Source: JANPLN01 sp043757265
GTDB lineage: Bacteria; Bdellovibrionota; Bdellovibrionia; Bdellovibrionales; JAGQZY01
Assembly (NCBI GenBank): GCA_043757265.1
Contig: JAYUQP010000095.1
Coordinates: forward strand, 1 to 60,841
Direction of reading: 5' to 3'
DNA length: 60,841 nucleotides
Numbering within the stretch: position 1 is the stretch's first letter; the number at the start of each line of letters is the position of its first letter. A program made the position numbers and the translations under genes. Under the pieces are notes generated by a model that had not been told where the DNA came from, searched no databases, and saw only the letters and a list, made by a program, of their open reading frames with translations. Positions 26,281 to 34,280 of this stretch are shown one piece after another.

Positions 26281-26988
26281 TTACAGCTCACTCCAATGGA
26301 CTATTTCGCCCCAGGTGAGCTTAAGACTTCCATCGGGTAAAATAGTTTCTACATTGTTTTCGAAATACTTTTTTAGCGCAAACTCCAAAGATGCTATCTC
26401 AGCGGCTGTGAGTTGGGTTCGAGCGGGATCTTTTTGAATATGTAAAAGGCCTTCGTAGAAATAGTAGCAAAAGGCCAACCATGTACTCTCAGAAAATGCA
26501 GCATGATGCGCGATCGCCGTCGTTTTTTGTTCTACATTCTTTGGCGTGGAATAGATGTTCGCGCCAATCCCGATGTAGGCGCAAACAAAAGACTGGATCT
26601 TTGCAACCTCTATTAAGATACCGGCCCATTTGCAATCGTCGATAAAGATATCGTTGGGTGCTTTGAGCGCCCAATTTAAGGCAGGCCACGTTTTTTTACA
26701 GCTTTCATACAGTAACAGACCCACACGAAGTGGGAAGAGAGGCTGCGGGTGAGTGTTCAAACGCAGACACCACGTTGATAAAAGAGTATGTCCCTCGTCG
26801 GATTGGGACCAGGTGTTGTCGCCACGCCCACGCCCATGGGTTTGCTGGTCAGCAAGATACAATGCAAACAGCGACTGCCCGTGAAATTCTTTTTTGGCCC
26901 ATTGGTTTGTGCTTTCGGTACTGTTTTGAAAAAAACTGGGCCGACTGTTTTTTAAAAAATCCTGGTGTGTAATTTGATTGATGCTCAT
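26281..26988 (-). CDS. birA: Biotin-[acetyl-CoA carboxylase] ligase
   Basis: Protein of 235 aa that attaches biotin to the carboxylase carrier protein. The biotin/ATP site appears as ESTNQWAKKE, then ADQQTHGRGRGDNTWSQ, where the GRGR loop binds biotinyl-AMP, and KAPNDIFIDDCKWAGILIE. It lacks the N-terminal DNA-binding domain of E. coli BirA, so it should be ligase only, not a repressor. The start lies 3 bp after the nadC stop, within a long minus-strand operon. Cofactor genes (nadC, birA) side by side suggest a housekeeping head to this operon. Confidence 0.92.
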   Translation of the reverse strand: MSINQITHQDFLKNSRPSFFQNSTESTNQWAKKEFHGQSLFALYLADQQTHGRGRGDNTWSQSDEGHTLLSTWCLRLNTHPQPLFPLRVGLLLYESCKKTWPALNWALKAPNDIFIDDCKWAGILIEVAKIQSFVCAYIGIGANIYSTPKNVEQKTTAIAHHAAFSESTWLAFCYYFYEGLLHIQKDPARTQLTAAEIASLEFALKKYFENNVETILPDGSLKLTWGEIVHWSEL

Positions 26989-26991
26989 TGG

Positions 26992-27816
26992 TCAAAACTC
27001 AAACAGCAGGCTGAGGTCTGCACAAGGGGCCGAGTGTGTGAGAGCGCCGACGCTGACGAAATCAAGTCCACTTATCTGGCTTAAGGATTTTATTCGTGAG
27101 ATCGTCATATTACCACTCGCTTCGGTTTCTATTGCCTCGGGAATTAAATCAACTGCTTCCTGAATCATCTCATCAGTCATGTTGTCTAAAAGAAGCCGCT
27201 GAATATCAAGGTTACAGGCCTCTTTAATTTCATCAAAGGACGTTACCTCCACTTCGATGAAACCTTTGGTATGCTTGCGAATTTGCTCAACCGCTTGAGT
27301 GATACCGCCAGCGATGCGTATGTGATTTTCCTTAATTAAAACTGCATCACTCAGATTTTGACGGTGATTCCGTCCGCCGCCGTCGAGCACAGCCTGTTTA
27401 ATCCACGGGCGAAAGGGCGCTAAAGTTTTTCGCGTATCTAAAATTTGCAGCTGGGATCCCGGCACTCGCGCATCCACATAGTGCTGCGTGAGCGTAGCAA
27501 TACCGCTAAAAAATCCTAAAAAGTTAAGGGCCACGCGTTCGGCTTTTATAATCTCAAGCAAGTTGCCGTAGATCGAAGCCACTTTTTGGGTTTTTAAAAC
27601 ACGATCTGCATTATTAAAATACCACTTTATGTCTGAGCCGGGAGCCAACGTGAGAACCGTTTCGTGAAAAAAGTCACAGCCCGAAAGTTTAAGATCCGTT
27701 TTTGCGATAAGAAATGCGTGGCCTAATTTATGTTTTAAAAATAAGTTGTCTGTCGTGACATCCCCGGCGGGAAGATCTTCCTTGATGGCTAGTTTCACTA
27801 GCTCATGGACTGTCAT
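26992..27816 (-). CDS. nadC: Nicotinate-nucleotide pyrophosphorylase (carboxylating)
   Basis: Enzyme of 274 aa converting quinolinate and PRPP to nicotinate mononucleotide in NAD synthesis. Family motifs are EDLPAGDVTTDNL, ERVALNFLGFFSGIAT, ILDTRKTLAPFRPWIKQAVLDGGG (in two parts, positions about 145-168), the phosphate-binding HRQNLSDAVLIKENHI, EVEVTSFDE, LLLDNM and EASGNMT. ATG 27816 overlaps the end of the response-regulator gene by 14 bp, indicating translational coupling. nadA and nadB are not in the window. Confidence 0.95.
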   Translation of the reverse strand: MTVHELVKLAIKEDLPAGDVTTDNLFLKHKLGHAFLIAKTDLKLSGCDFFHETVLTLAPGSDIKWYFNNADRVLKTQKVASIYGNLLEIIKAERVALNFLGFFSGIATLTQHYVDARVPGSQLQILDTRKTLAPFRPWIKQAVLDGGGRNHRQNLSDAVLIKENHIRIAGGITQAVEQIRKHTKGFIEVEVTSFDEIKEACNLDIQRLLLDNMTDEMIQEAVDLIPEAIETEASGNMTISRIKSLSQISGLDFVSVGALTHSAPCADLSLLFEF

Positions 27817-28852
27817 CTTTGAGTTCCTGTTTTAGGCGAACTTCTTCCTCGAGGACTCTTGTCAGTTCATCGCGAACCACTCGTTCAACAATACCAAGAA
27901 GCGAATCTTGCAACTGATTTTTTATAAACTCTTCGGTGTGCGCTCGTACAATGGCTTCAATTTCTTGATCATTTAAGCCTGTGCTTTGGGTAATAGAAGG
28001 CTTCGCATTTTTCAGGTGGGTCTTTTCGATTTGCGAAAGCTCAGATTCTGTCATCGACACCTCGCTGTGCGTGCGTTCCGCTTTTTGCCTGAAAACCGAT
28101 TCTAACTTCATGGGTTGTATATTATCAAAGTCAGGCGCCGGCGGGGCTTCGGGTAACTTTTGCGAAGCTGACATATTAAACGTTTCAAACTTTTCCAAGT
28201 TTTCCACTTTTGTATCGATTTTGAACTGTTCAAACTCAGGCGAGGATTCAATCTCCAGCGCAGGCATCTCAAACGCCTCATCGGTAAACGAGGGAGGAGA
28301 CTCCATGGTTTGAGAAACTGCAGTGAGCTCTTCAAAAATCGAGTTCAAATTAAACTCCGAAGAGTCCTCATTCAAAGTTTTTTCTTGCATGGGAGTCGGG
28401 GGAGGCGCCACCTGCATTTTTACAGGGGCCGCCTTAGCAGAACTTTTAGGAAATTTTAAAAATTGCGAAAGGGGATTACTTACCACGCTGGGCGTGTGTT
28501 TTTTAATCAAATTTCGAAGGTGGTCGGCATCGAAGGGTTTTTCGAGCTGGTCGTCGGCTTTCGATTTTTTGTACTGCTCCTGATCAAGCTCCATGAACGA
28601 GCTCCACATCAAAACAACGGGTATACCTGCTAGCGTGCTCTCCTGCCTTACATCTAAGCACATTTCGTAGCCATTCTTTTTTTGCAGCAAAACATCTGCG
28701 AAAATAATATGCGGTTTGAAGGATTGTGCCACATTCACTACGTCCAGACCGCTTTGAACGGTTTTGACTTCCACATTCATGTCTTGAAGGGCCAGCTGAA
28801 AAACCTTTTTGATTGTATCACTTTCATCGGCAAGTAAGACGCGTAACGACAT
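27803..28852 (-). CDS. Response regulator with long low-complexity linker and helical tail
   Basis: Protein of 349 aa. The receiver domain (about 1-122) has the acidic pocket ADES, phospho-acceptor D53 in IIFADVLLQKKNG, the conserved Ser in MWSSFM and Lys in QLEKPFD. Residues about 130-270 form a Pro/Glu/Ser-rich linker. The C-terminal ~60 residues are predicted helical and acidic (EFIKNQLQDSLLGIVERVVR, then LTRVLEEEVRLKQEL), recalling polar-organising or oligomerising tails. There is no DNA-binding or enzymatic output domain. It is first in the nadC-birA operon and divergent from the LptF/G gene with only 48 bp between. The partner kinase is not in the window. It may act by protein-protein contact. 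Confidence 0.82.
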   Translation of the reverse strand: MSLRVLLADESDTIKKVFQLALQDMNVEVKTVQSGLDVVNVAQSFKPHIIFADVLLQKKNGYEMCLDVRQESTLAGIPVVLMWSSFMELDQEQYKKSKADDQLEKPFDADHLRNLIKKHTPSVVSNPLSQFLKFPKSSAKAAPVKMQVAPPPTPMQEKTLNEDSSEFNLNSIFEELTAVSQTMESPPSFTDEAFEMPALEIESSPEFEQFKIDTKVENLEKFETFNMSASQKLPEAPPAPDFDNIQPMKLESVFRQKAERTHSEVSMTESELSQIEKTHLKNAKPSITQSTGLNDQEIEAIVRAHTEEFIKNQLQDSLLGIVERVVRDELTRVLEEEVRLKQELKDDSP

Positions 28853-28900
28853 AGTTCGAGTAGACGATTCTTTTTTTGCGGAGTCAAGTATTATGGGGGA

Positions 28901-29983
28901 GTGATTTCCATCATCGATCGCTACATTGCAAAGAGTTTCGTGTTTTATTTTGTCGCAGGCCTCAGTGTTTTCGTAACACTTTTTGTAGCCATCGATTTCT
29001 TAACAAGCACAGCACGATATTCAGCCGAGCTTAAAGTTTTCGCCGAGTACTATGCGTACTACTCATTCGAAATGCTTTTTCAACTCATTCCCGTAGCATG
29101 TCTGTTAGCTACCCTTTTTACACTCGGAACAATTCATAAAAATAGCGAAATGGTGGCGATGTTCAGCATGGGTTTAAGCTTGCTGCGCATATCGCTCCCT
29201 ATTTTAGTGATTGTAAGTGGTGTGTCTCTGCTTTCATTTTTCGCGAGCAATGAATTGATGACCAAAGCGGCCGATAAGCGCAATTATATTTACTACACCA
29301 TTCTTAAAAACAAGCCTCTGTTGTATTCGAATTCTCGGCAGGAAAATATTTGGTATCGTTCGGGGCAAAACATTTTCAACATCAGTCTCTTGAATGCCAA
29401 AGAGGCAAAAGCTTTTAAAATCACTCTTTACACATTTTCCAGTGATTGGATGCTGCAACAAATTCTTGTCGCGCAGGAAGCTGTTTTGGGCGAGGGTCGA
29501 TGGACTCTTAAAAACGGAACCGTCACTGTGTTTTTTGACGAAGACTCAGCTCCGATCACCGAAAAGTTTGAAAAGAAGGACCTAGAGGTTGGCGAAAACG
29601 TGATCGACATCAAAACGTCTTCGAAAGCATCGGCGCAAATGGGTGTACGTGAGCTCCGCCGTTACATCGAGCGCAATAAAGAAGCGGGTCTAAACACGGT
29701 GCCGTTTGAGGTGGATTACTACTCCAAATTCAGCTACGTGTTCACCACCATGGTGATGGTTCTGTTGGGAATTTCGTTCTCCACATCGGGATCGAGTCGT
29801 TCGGGCGGCGTGCTGATGAATTTACAAAAGTGCGTCGTACTGACGCTGATTTATTGGGGTCTTTACAACTCCGGGCTGACTCTTGGCAGGCATGGATCTT
29901 TGCCGCCTATCATAGCGGCATGGGGTCCAAACATCCTAATGATCGTCTTCGCCTCCGCCCTCATCTGGCGCCAAAAACGCTAG
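28901..29983 (+). CDS. LPS-export permease, LptF/LptG family
   Basis: Inner-membrane permease of 360 aa (YjgP/YjgQ family). It works with LptB2 and LptC to extract lipopolysaccharide from the inner membrane. Three N-terminal helices begin IIDRYIAKSFVFYF, the usual family opening. A periplasmic beta-jellyroll domain (about 125-250) and three C-terminal helices (from about 270) follow. LRRYIERNKEAGLNT before the last helices fits the family. The start is GTG 28901 right after gggggag; spacing is short, so initiation may be unusual. Only one of the usual LptF/LptG pair is present, so which one is not decided. lpxD lies 13 kb away. Confidence 0.9.
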   Translation: MISIIDRYIAKSFVFYFVAGLSVFVTLFVAIDFLTSTARYSAELKVFAEYYAYYSFEMLFQLIPVACLLATLFTLGTIHKNSEMVAMFSMGLSLLRISLPILVIVSGVSLLSFFASNELMTKAADKRNYIYYTILKNKPLLYSNSRQENIWYRSGQNIFNISLLNAKEAKAFKITLYTFSSDWMLQQILVAQEAVLGEGRWTLKNGTVTVFFDEDSAPITEKFEKKDLEVGENVIDIKTSSKASAQMGVRELRRYIERNKEAGLNTVPFEVDYYSKFSYVFTTMVMVLLGISFSTSGSSRSGGVLMNLQKCVVLTLIYWGLYNSGLTLGRHGSLPPIIAAWGPNILMIVFASALIWRQKR

Positions 29984-30020
29984 ATACTTGCATACGTTTG
30001 GGACTTTTCGCGTTAGAATT

Positions 30021-30045
30021 CCAGATTAATTTATCTGGCTTTTTT
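30021..30045 (+). terminator. Rho-independent terminator after the LptF/G gene
   Basis: ccagat-taattt-atctgg (6-bp stem, 6-nt loop) is followed by c and six T. It lies 38 bases past the permease stop. The same T-run starts the next, larger inverted repeat (30040-30112). Confidence 0.7.
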
Positions 30046-30287
30046 GGACGCGACTCCTGTCTCAACTGTTGTCGCTTCGCGATCGCGTCACGCTCAACAG
30101 AGGTCCAAAAAAAGAAGCTCTCGCAAAATTCTGTTCAAATTTCTAACGCAAAAAATCCCAAAAAATCGTCATACCTAGCATCAAAAAGCTCAAAATCTTT
30201 GAGGACGGCGTGGGCTCAGGGTGCAAGCGCCGTAGGCGCTGCAGAGGCAAATCTGGAATGCATCTTTGGTAAGTCCGCTCCCAGATA

Positions 30288-30415
30288 TAATCCGGTGCCA
30301 GGTCCTGTTTGGGTCCGGCTCCAGCTCGTGATTAATGAGAACTGCGGAACAAGTTTTTTCATCGCCAATTTAAGGCATTGAGAGGCGGACATAAACAGGA
30401 CCTGGCACCGGATTA
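30288..30415. repeat. Perfect 23-bp inverted repeat (GGTGCCAGGTCC type)
   Basis: The left arm at 30288-30310 contains taatccggtgccaggtcctg then ttt. The right arm at 30393-30415 is its exact reverse complement. The spacer is 82 nt. Such GGTGCCAGGTCC palindromes look like REP/BIME elements. The arm resembles the GGTACCAAGTACC arms at 14376-14478. No transposase gene of the REP-associated type is present in the window. Confidence 0.85.
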
Positions 30416-30506
30416 GCCGCACAAGCGGCACCGCCCATGAATGACGCGATTCTTAACTTCGCGGTAGGGCGTACCTTTTGTGACGTGATTCTGTTAAAAA
30501 CTTGGC

Positions 30507-31118
30507 ATGGCAAAACTTGAAGTTCTTACTTTTCCTAATCCGCGGCTGAGGCACAAGGCGCTGCCGATTGTTAAGATCACGCCTGAAATTCAGCAGCTTG
30601 CCGCCGACATGTTGGAGACGATGTATGCGGAGCGTGGCATTGGTTTAGCCGCTATTCAAGTGGGAGTGGAAAAACGACTTCTAGTGATGGATATCCGACC
30701 GGTTGGCGAGGATGATCGTTACGATTTGAACAGTTTGTCGGAACTCGAAAAACAAGTTTCAATGCCGCTAGTGATTTTGAACCCAGAGATTTTCAAGAAG
30801 CAAGGTCGCACATCTTATGAAGAAGGCTGTCTGAGTGTTCCGGGGTATTACGAAACCGTGAACCGCGATGAGTACATCGAGGTTAAAGGAATGGACATCG
30901 ATGGGAAGCCATTGAGTTTAAAGCTCGATGGTCTATTAGCCATTTGCATGCAGCACGAAATTGATCATTTGGATGGAAAGGTTTTTATCGATCGGTTGAG
31001 TCCCATAAAATCAATGCGTATTAAATCGAAAATAAAAAAGTTTGGTTACAATACGAAAAAAGCGGATGAAGATGACGAAACTGCTGGCGAAAATGCTAGC
31101 GAAGATAGTGAAAAATAG
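30507..31118 (+). CDS. def: Peptide deformylase
   Basis: Metallo-enzyme of 203 aa that removes the N-formyl group from new proteins. All three motifs are present: GIGLAAIQV (motif 1), EEGCLSVPG with the metal-binding Cys (motif 2), and QHEIDHLDG with the metal His pair and catalytic Glu (motif 3). An insertion of about 20 residues lies between motifs 1 and 2 (GEDDRYDLNSLSELEKQ region), and the C-terminus is acidic. It abuts fmt without a gap, the classical def-fmt pairing. The start is ATG 30507. Confidence 0.96.
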   Translation: MAKLEVLTFPNPRLRHKALPIVKITPEIQQLAADMLETMYAERGIGLAAIQVGVEKRLLVMDIRPVGEDDRYDLNSLSELEKQVSMPLVILNPEIFKKQGRTSYEEGCLSVPGYYETVNRDEYIEVKGMDIDGKPLSLKLDGLLAICMQHEIDHLDGKVFIDRLSPIKSMRIKSKIKKFGYNTKKADEDDETAGENASEDSEK

Positions 31119-32096
31119 ATGGCCCATCGTGTGCTATTTTGCGGAACCCCAAGCTTTGCAGTTCCGGCTCTCGAAACTCTTTCGAAAATGTCGGACATAA
31201 AAATTGTCCAAGTTTTGTCGCAGCCCGACCGTCCCTCCGGCCGCGGACACAAGTTGCAAGGAAGTGCGGTTAAACAAAAAGCCATCGCATTACAAATTCC
31301 CGTTTCCACACCTGAAAATGTCAATTCGCTCGAAAATATTGAATTTCTGAAAACTTTGGCTTTGGACGCCATTGTGGTTGTGGCCTATGGACAAATCCTG
31401 AAGCAGCCGTTTCTAGATTTATGCTCGCAAAAATGTGTCAACCTCCACGGCAGTTGTTTGCCTCGTTGGCGGGGGGCAGCCCCCATTCAGCGTGCAGTGA
31501 TGGCCGGTGACGCCGAAAGCGGTGTGAGCTTACAGGTGATTGTTAAAAAATTGGATGCAGGCCCAGTCATCGGCGAGAGAATTTTAAAGCTCAATAACGA
31601 AATTAATTCCCTTCAATTGCACGACGAATTGCAAGTTCTCGGCGGGGAATTATTTACCAACGAATTTTTGGGTTTTTTAAACGGAGAAATCGAACCGCGT
31701 TTGCAAGACGAATCGAAAGTGACTTATGCGGCAAAAATCGAAAAAGCCGAAGCGCAAATTGAGTGGTCGTGGCCGGCCGTAAAAATTCACAACCTCGTGC
31801 GCGGCTTAGCCATGGGCCCACACGCGACTGCCATCTTTAAGGGTGCAAACTATAAGATCCATCAGACTCGAGTGAACGATTTTTCATCCGATCAAAATTC
31901 ATCGCAAACCTGGCAAAGCAACAGCCATGGAAAAATCCTAACTGTAGCAAAAGATCACATTGTCGTTGCGTGCGGCGTGGGCGCCCTGGAAATTTGGCAG
32001 TTGCAACCGGAGTCTAAAAAGAGAATGAGTGTGGAAGAGTTTTTACGGGGTTTTCAATTTTCACCGGGTGAAAGATTTGAGGGAATAACAGCATGA
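31119..32096 (+). CDS. fmt: Methionyl-tRNA formyltransferase
   Basis: Enzyme of 325 aa that formylates initiator Met-tRNA using 10-formyl-tetrahydrofolate. N-terminal FCGTPSFAVPALETL, the catalytic block NLHGSCLPRWRGAAPIQRAV (N, H and a later D), and the C-terminal tRNA-binding domain beginning near 205 (YAAKIEKAEAQIEWS) are typical. The usual SLLP reads SCLP. It starts immediately after the def stop and ends with a 4-bp overlap with rpe. Confidence 0.96.
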   Translation: MAHRVLFCGTPSFAVPALETLSKMSDIKIVQVLSQPDRPSGRGHKLQGSAVKQKAIALQIPVSTPENVNSLENIEFLKTLALDAIVVVAYGQILKQPFLDLCSQKCVNLHGSCLPRWRGAAPIQRAVMAGDAESGVSLQVIVKKLDAGPVIGERILKLNNEINSLQLHDELQVLGGELFTNEFLGFLNGEIEPRLQDESKVTYAAKIEKAEAQIEWSWPAVKIHNLVRGLAMGPHATAIFKGANYKIHQTRVNDFSSDQNSSQTWQSNSHGKILTVAKDHIVVACGVGALEIWQLQPESKKRMSVEEFLRGFQFSPGERFEGITA

Positions 32097-32749
32097 GACC
32101 AAAAAAAATGGTGGCGCCGAGCATTTTGTCGGCCGATTTTTCAAATCTCGAAAAAGAAATTCAAGCAGTGATGACAGCTGGCGCTGATTGGATCCATATC
32201 GATGTGATGGATGGGCATTTTGTTCCGAACCTTACCATCGGCGCGCCGGTAGTTAAATCTTTACGTCGTTTGAAAAATATCTTTCTTGATTGTCATTTAA
32301 TGATCGAGGAGCCCGAAAAATACGTCGACGATTTTTTAAAAGCGGGAGCGGACAACATCACACTGCACGTAGAATCGAAGGGCGATATTGCCGAGCTCCT
32401 CAGACATATTAAACGGCAGAACTGTAAGGCTGGGATCACGCTTCGTCCGCGCACTCCCGTGGAAACCATCATGCCCTATTTATCGCTTGTTGATGTGATT
32501 TTAGTGATGACGGTTGAGCCCGGGTTCGGCGGGCAGTCTTTTATGCACGAACAAGTTGAAAAAATAAAATGGCTGCGGCAGGAAATTGATCAAAAAAAGC
32601 GACCGATACTTATCGAAGTGGACGGGGGCGTGAATGCCGAAAGTTTACCGCATTTAACTGATGCCGACGTGCTTGTTGCGGGCAACTTTATTTTTCAAGG
32701 CGGAAGCCAAGCGAACTATACAAAAACTATTCAGTTTTTAAAGGGATAA
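32093..32749 (+). CDS. rpe: Ribulose-phosphate 3-epimerase
   Basis: TIM-barrel enzyme of 218 aa interconverting ribulose 5-phosphate and xylulose 5-phosphate in the pentose phosphate pathway. Motifs are APSILSADFSNLEKEI, IHIDVMDGHFVPNLTIG (catalytic Asp), LDCHLMIEEPEKY, VEPGFGGQSFM and VDGGVN (second catalytic Asp). The ATG overlaps the fmt stop (ATGA). One base after its stop codon the hutH gene starts. It is full length. Confidence 0.96.
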   Translation: MRPKKMVAPSILSADFSNLEKEIQAVMTAGADWIHIDVMDGHFVPNLTIGAPVVKSLRRLKNIFLDCHLMIEEPEKYVDDFLKAGADNITLHVESKGDIAELLRHIKRQNCKAGITLRPRTPVETIMPYLSLVDVILVMTVEPGFGGQSFMHEQVEKIKWLRQEIDQKKRPILIEVDGGVNAESLPHLTDADVLVAGNFIFQGGSQANYTKTIQFLKG

Positions 32750-32750
32750 A

Positions 32751-34280
32751 ATGGAAATCACAGGGGACAATGTTAACCTATCGCTGATTGTTGAAGTGGC
32801 AAAGGGCGAAAAAAAAATCGAGCTCTCACCAGTTGCTCGGCAAAAGATGAATGACTCACGCACATATATTATGAACAGAGTGGAAAAGGGCGAAATCATT
32901 TACGGGGTCAACACCGGGTTTGGAGCGTTTAGCAGTGTTTCCATTTCGCAACCGCAGATTGTTCAGCTGCAAAAAAATCTTATTCGTTCCCACTCTATGG
33001 GCGTGGGGTTGCCCTTTACCAAAGAGGAATCCCGAGCTATTTTGTTTTTGCGTGCCAATGCACTCGCACGTGGTCACAGCGGGATTCGCCCCGAAGTGGT
33101 GGATAAACTTCTTGAGTTTTTAAACAATGATATCATCCCCGTCATTCCCCAGCAGGGCAGTGTGGGCGCAAGTGGAGATCTCGCGCCGTTGTCACACCTG
33201 GCTCTTGCGATTATTGGCGAAGGCGAAGTGTGGGGCGAGGACGGCAAACCAACTTCTGTTCAGACACTGCTCAAGGCCAAGAATATTCAGCCTCTGGAGC
33301 TGCAAGCAAAAGAGGGTTTATCTATGATCAACGGATGCCAGGTGATGACGGCAGTGGGGCTATTGCATTTAGAGCGCGCACGATGTTTGACCTGGTTTGC
33401 GGATTTGGCCGGCGCCATGACCCTGGAAGCTATGAAAGGCACGCGCCAAGCCTTCGATCCTTTGATCGCAGCAACTCGGCCGCATCCTGGCGAGGCGAAA
33501 ACCGCACGTAATATTTTAAAATTAATGGGTGCGACTTCGGGCATTGCCGAGGACCACACCAACTGCAATCGGGTGCAGGACGCTTATTCTCTTCGGTGCA
33601 TGCCAGCTGTGCATGGCGCGGTGAAAGACTCTGTCGGAAATTCCCTTCGAACGCTCGAGATCGAAGCAAACTCGAGCACTGACAATCCTCTCGTTTTCGC
33701 CGAAGACGGAAAGATTTTATCGTGTGGTAATTTTCATGGCGAGCCTGTGGCGTTCGCTATGGATTTTGTTGCCATTGCAATAAGCGCGATGGGCGCCATT
33801 TCCGAGTGTCGCATCGAAAAGCTAATCAACCCCGCCATGAGCGGGCTTCCAGCTTTCCTTGCACCCGACGGCGGTTTAAATAGCGGACATATGATTGTGC
33901 AAGTGGCTGCTGCTTCGCTGGTGAGTGAAAACAAAATTCTGTCTCATCCAGCCTCGGTGGATAGTATTCCCACCTCCGCCGACAAGGAAGATCATGTGAG
34001 TATGGGAACTATTGCTGCTCGAAAGTTTGGACAGATTGTAGATAACGTAGAAAACGTGATCGCCATGGAATTTTTATCTGCGACGCAGGCCTTGGATTTG
34101 TTAAAGCCGCTAAAACCCGCTTCAACTGTGCTTGAAGCGTTTGATGTGATTCGCAAAGAAGTGCCTTTTGCAAAAGAGGATCGGGTGTTTGCGAAAGATG
34201 TGGAAAAAATAAAAATAATGATGCGAGATGGACGGCTGATGAAGGCCATCACGTCGACCGTAGGAGACTTAGAATGGTAA
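32751..34280 (+). CDS. hutH: Histidine ammonia-lyase
   Basis: Enzyme of 509 aa that deaminates histidine to urocanate. The Ala-Ser-Gly triad that cyclises to the MIO cofactor is in GSVGASGDLAPLSHLALA (about 141-158). YGVNTGFGAFSSV and QDAYSLRCMPAVHGA and the SSTDNPLVF block support histidine rather than phenylalanine lyase. It follows rpe with a 1-base gap and is served by the Shine-Dalgarno aaggga. It overlaps hutU by 7 bp. Histidine use as carbon and nitrogen source is implied. hutI and hutG are not in the window. Confidence 0.96.
   Translation: MEITGDNVNLSLIVEVAKGEKKIELSPVARQKMNDSRTYIMNRVEKGEIIYGVNTGFGAFSSVSISQPQIVQLQKNLIRSHSMGVGLPFTKEESRAILFLRANALARGHSGIRPEVVDKLLEFLNNDIIPVIPQQGSVGASGDLAPLSHLALAIIGEGEVWGEDGKPTSVQTLLKAKNIQPLELQAKEGLSMINGCQVMTAVGLLHLERARCLTWFADLAGAMTLEAMKGTRQAFDPLIAATRPHPGEAKTARNILKLMGATSGIAEDHTNCNRVQDAYSLRCMPAVHGAVKDSVGNSLRTLEIEANSSTDNPLVFAEDGKILSCGNFHGEPVAFAMDFVAIAISAMGAISECRIEKLINPAMSGLPAFLAPDGGLNSGHMIVQVAAASLVSENKILSHPASVDSIPTSADKEDHVSMGTIAARKFGQIVDNVENVIAMEFLSATQALDLLKPLKPASTVLEAFDVIRKEVPFAKEDRVFAKDVEKIKIMMRDGRLMKAITSTVGDLEW

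Larger units (their letters stand above)
29984..30506. other. Hairpin-rich non-coding region
   Basis: About 520 bases with no supported gene; the open frame running in from 29830 is a shadow of the permease gene. Hairpins found by eye: terminator 30021-30045; inverted repeat 30040-30049 with 30103-30112, with ctgttg/caacag nested inside; agcgcc-gta-ggcgct at 30226-30240; atctgg 30251-30256 with ccagat 30281-30286; and a perfect 23-bp inverted repeat 30288-30310 with 30393-30415. The def promoter must lie between about 30420 and 30500. A structured RNA or a set of REP-like elements is possible. Confidence 0.65.

Noticed and set aside
29830..30381. 183-codon frame overlapping the LptF/G gene end
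   Set aside because: Begins inside the permease gene in another frame and runs into hairpin DNA; no coding character.
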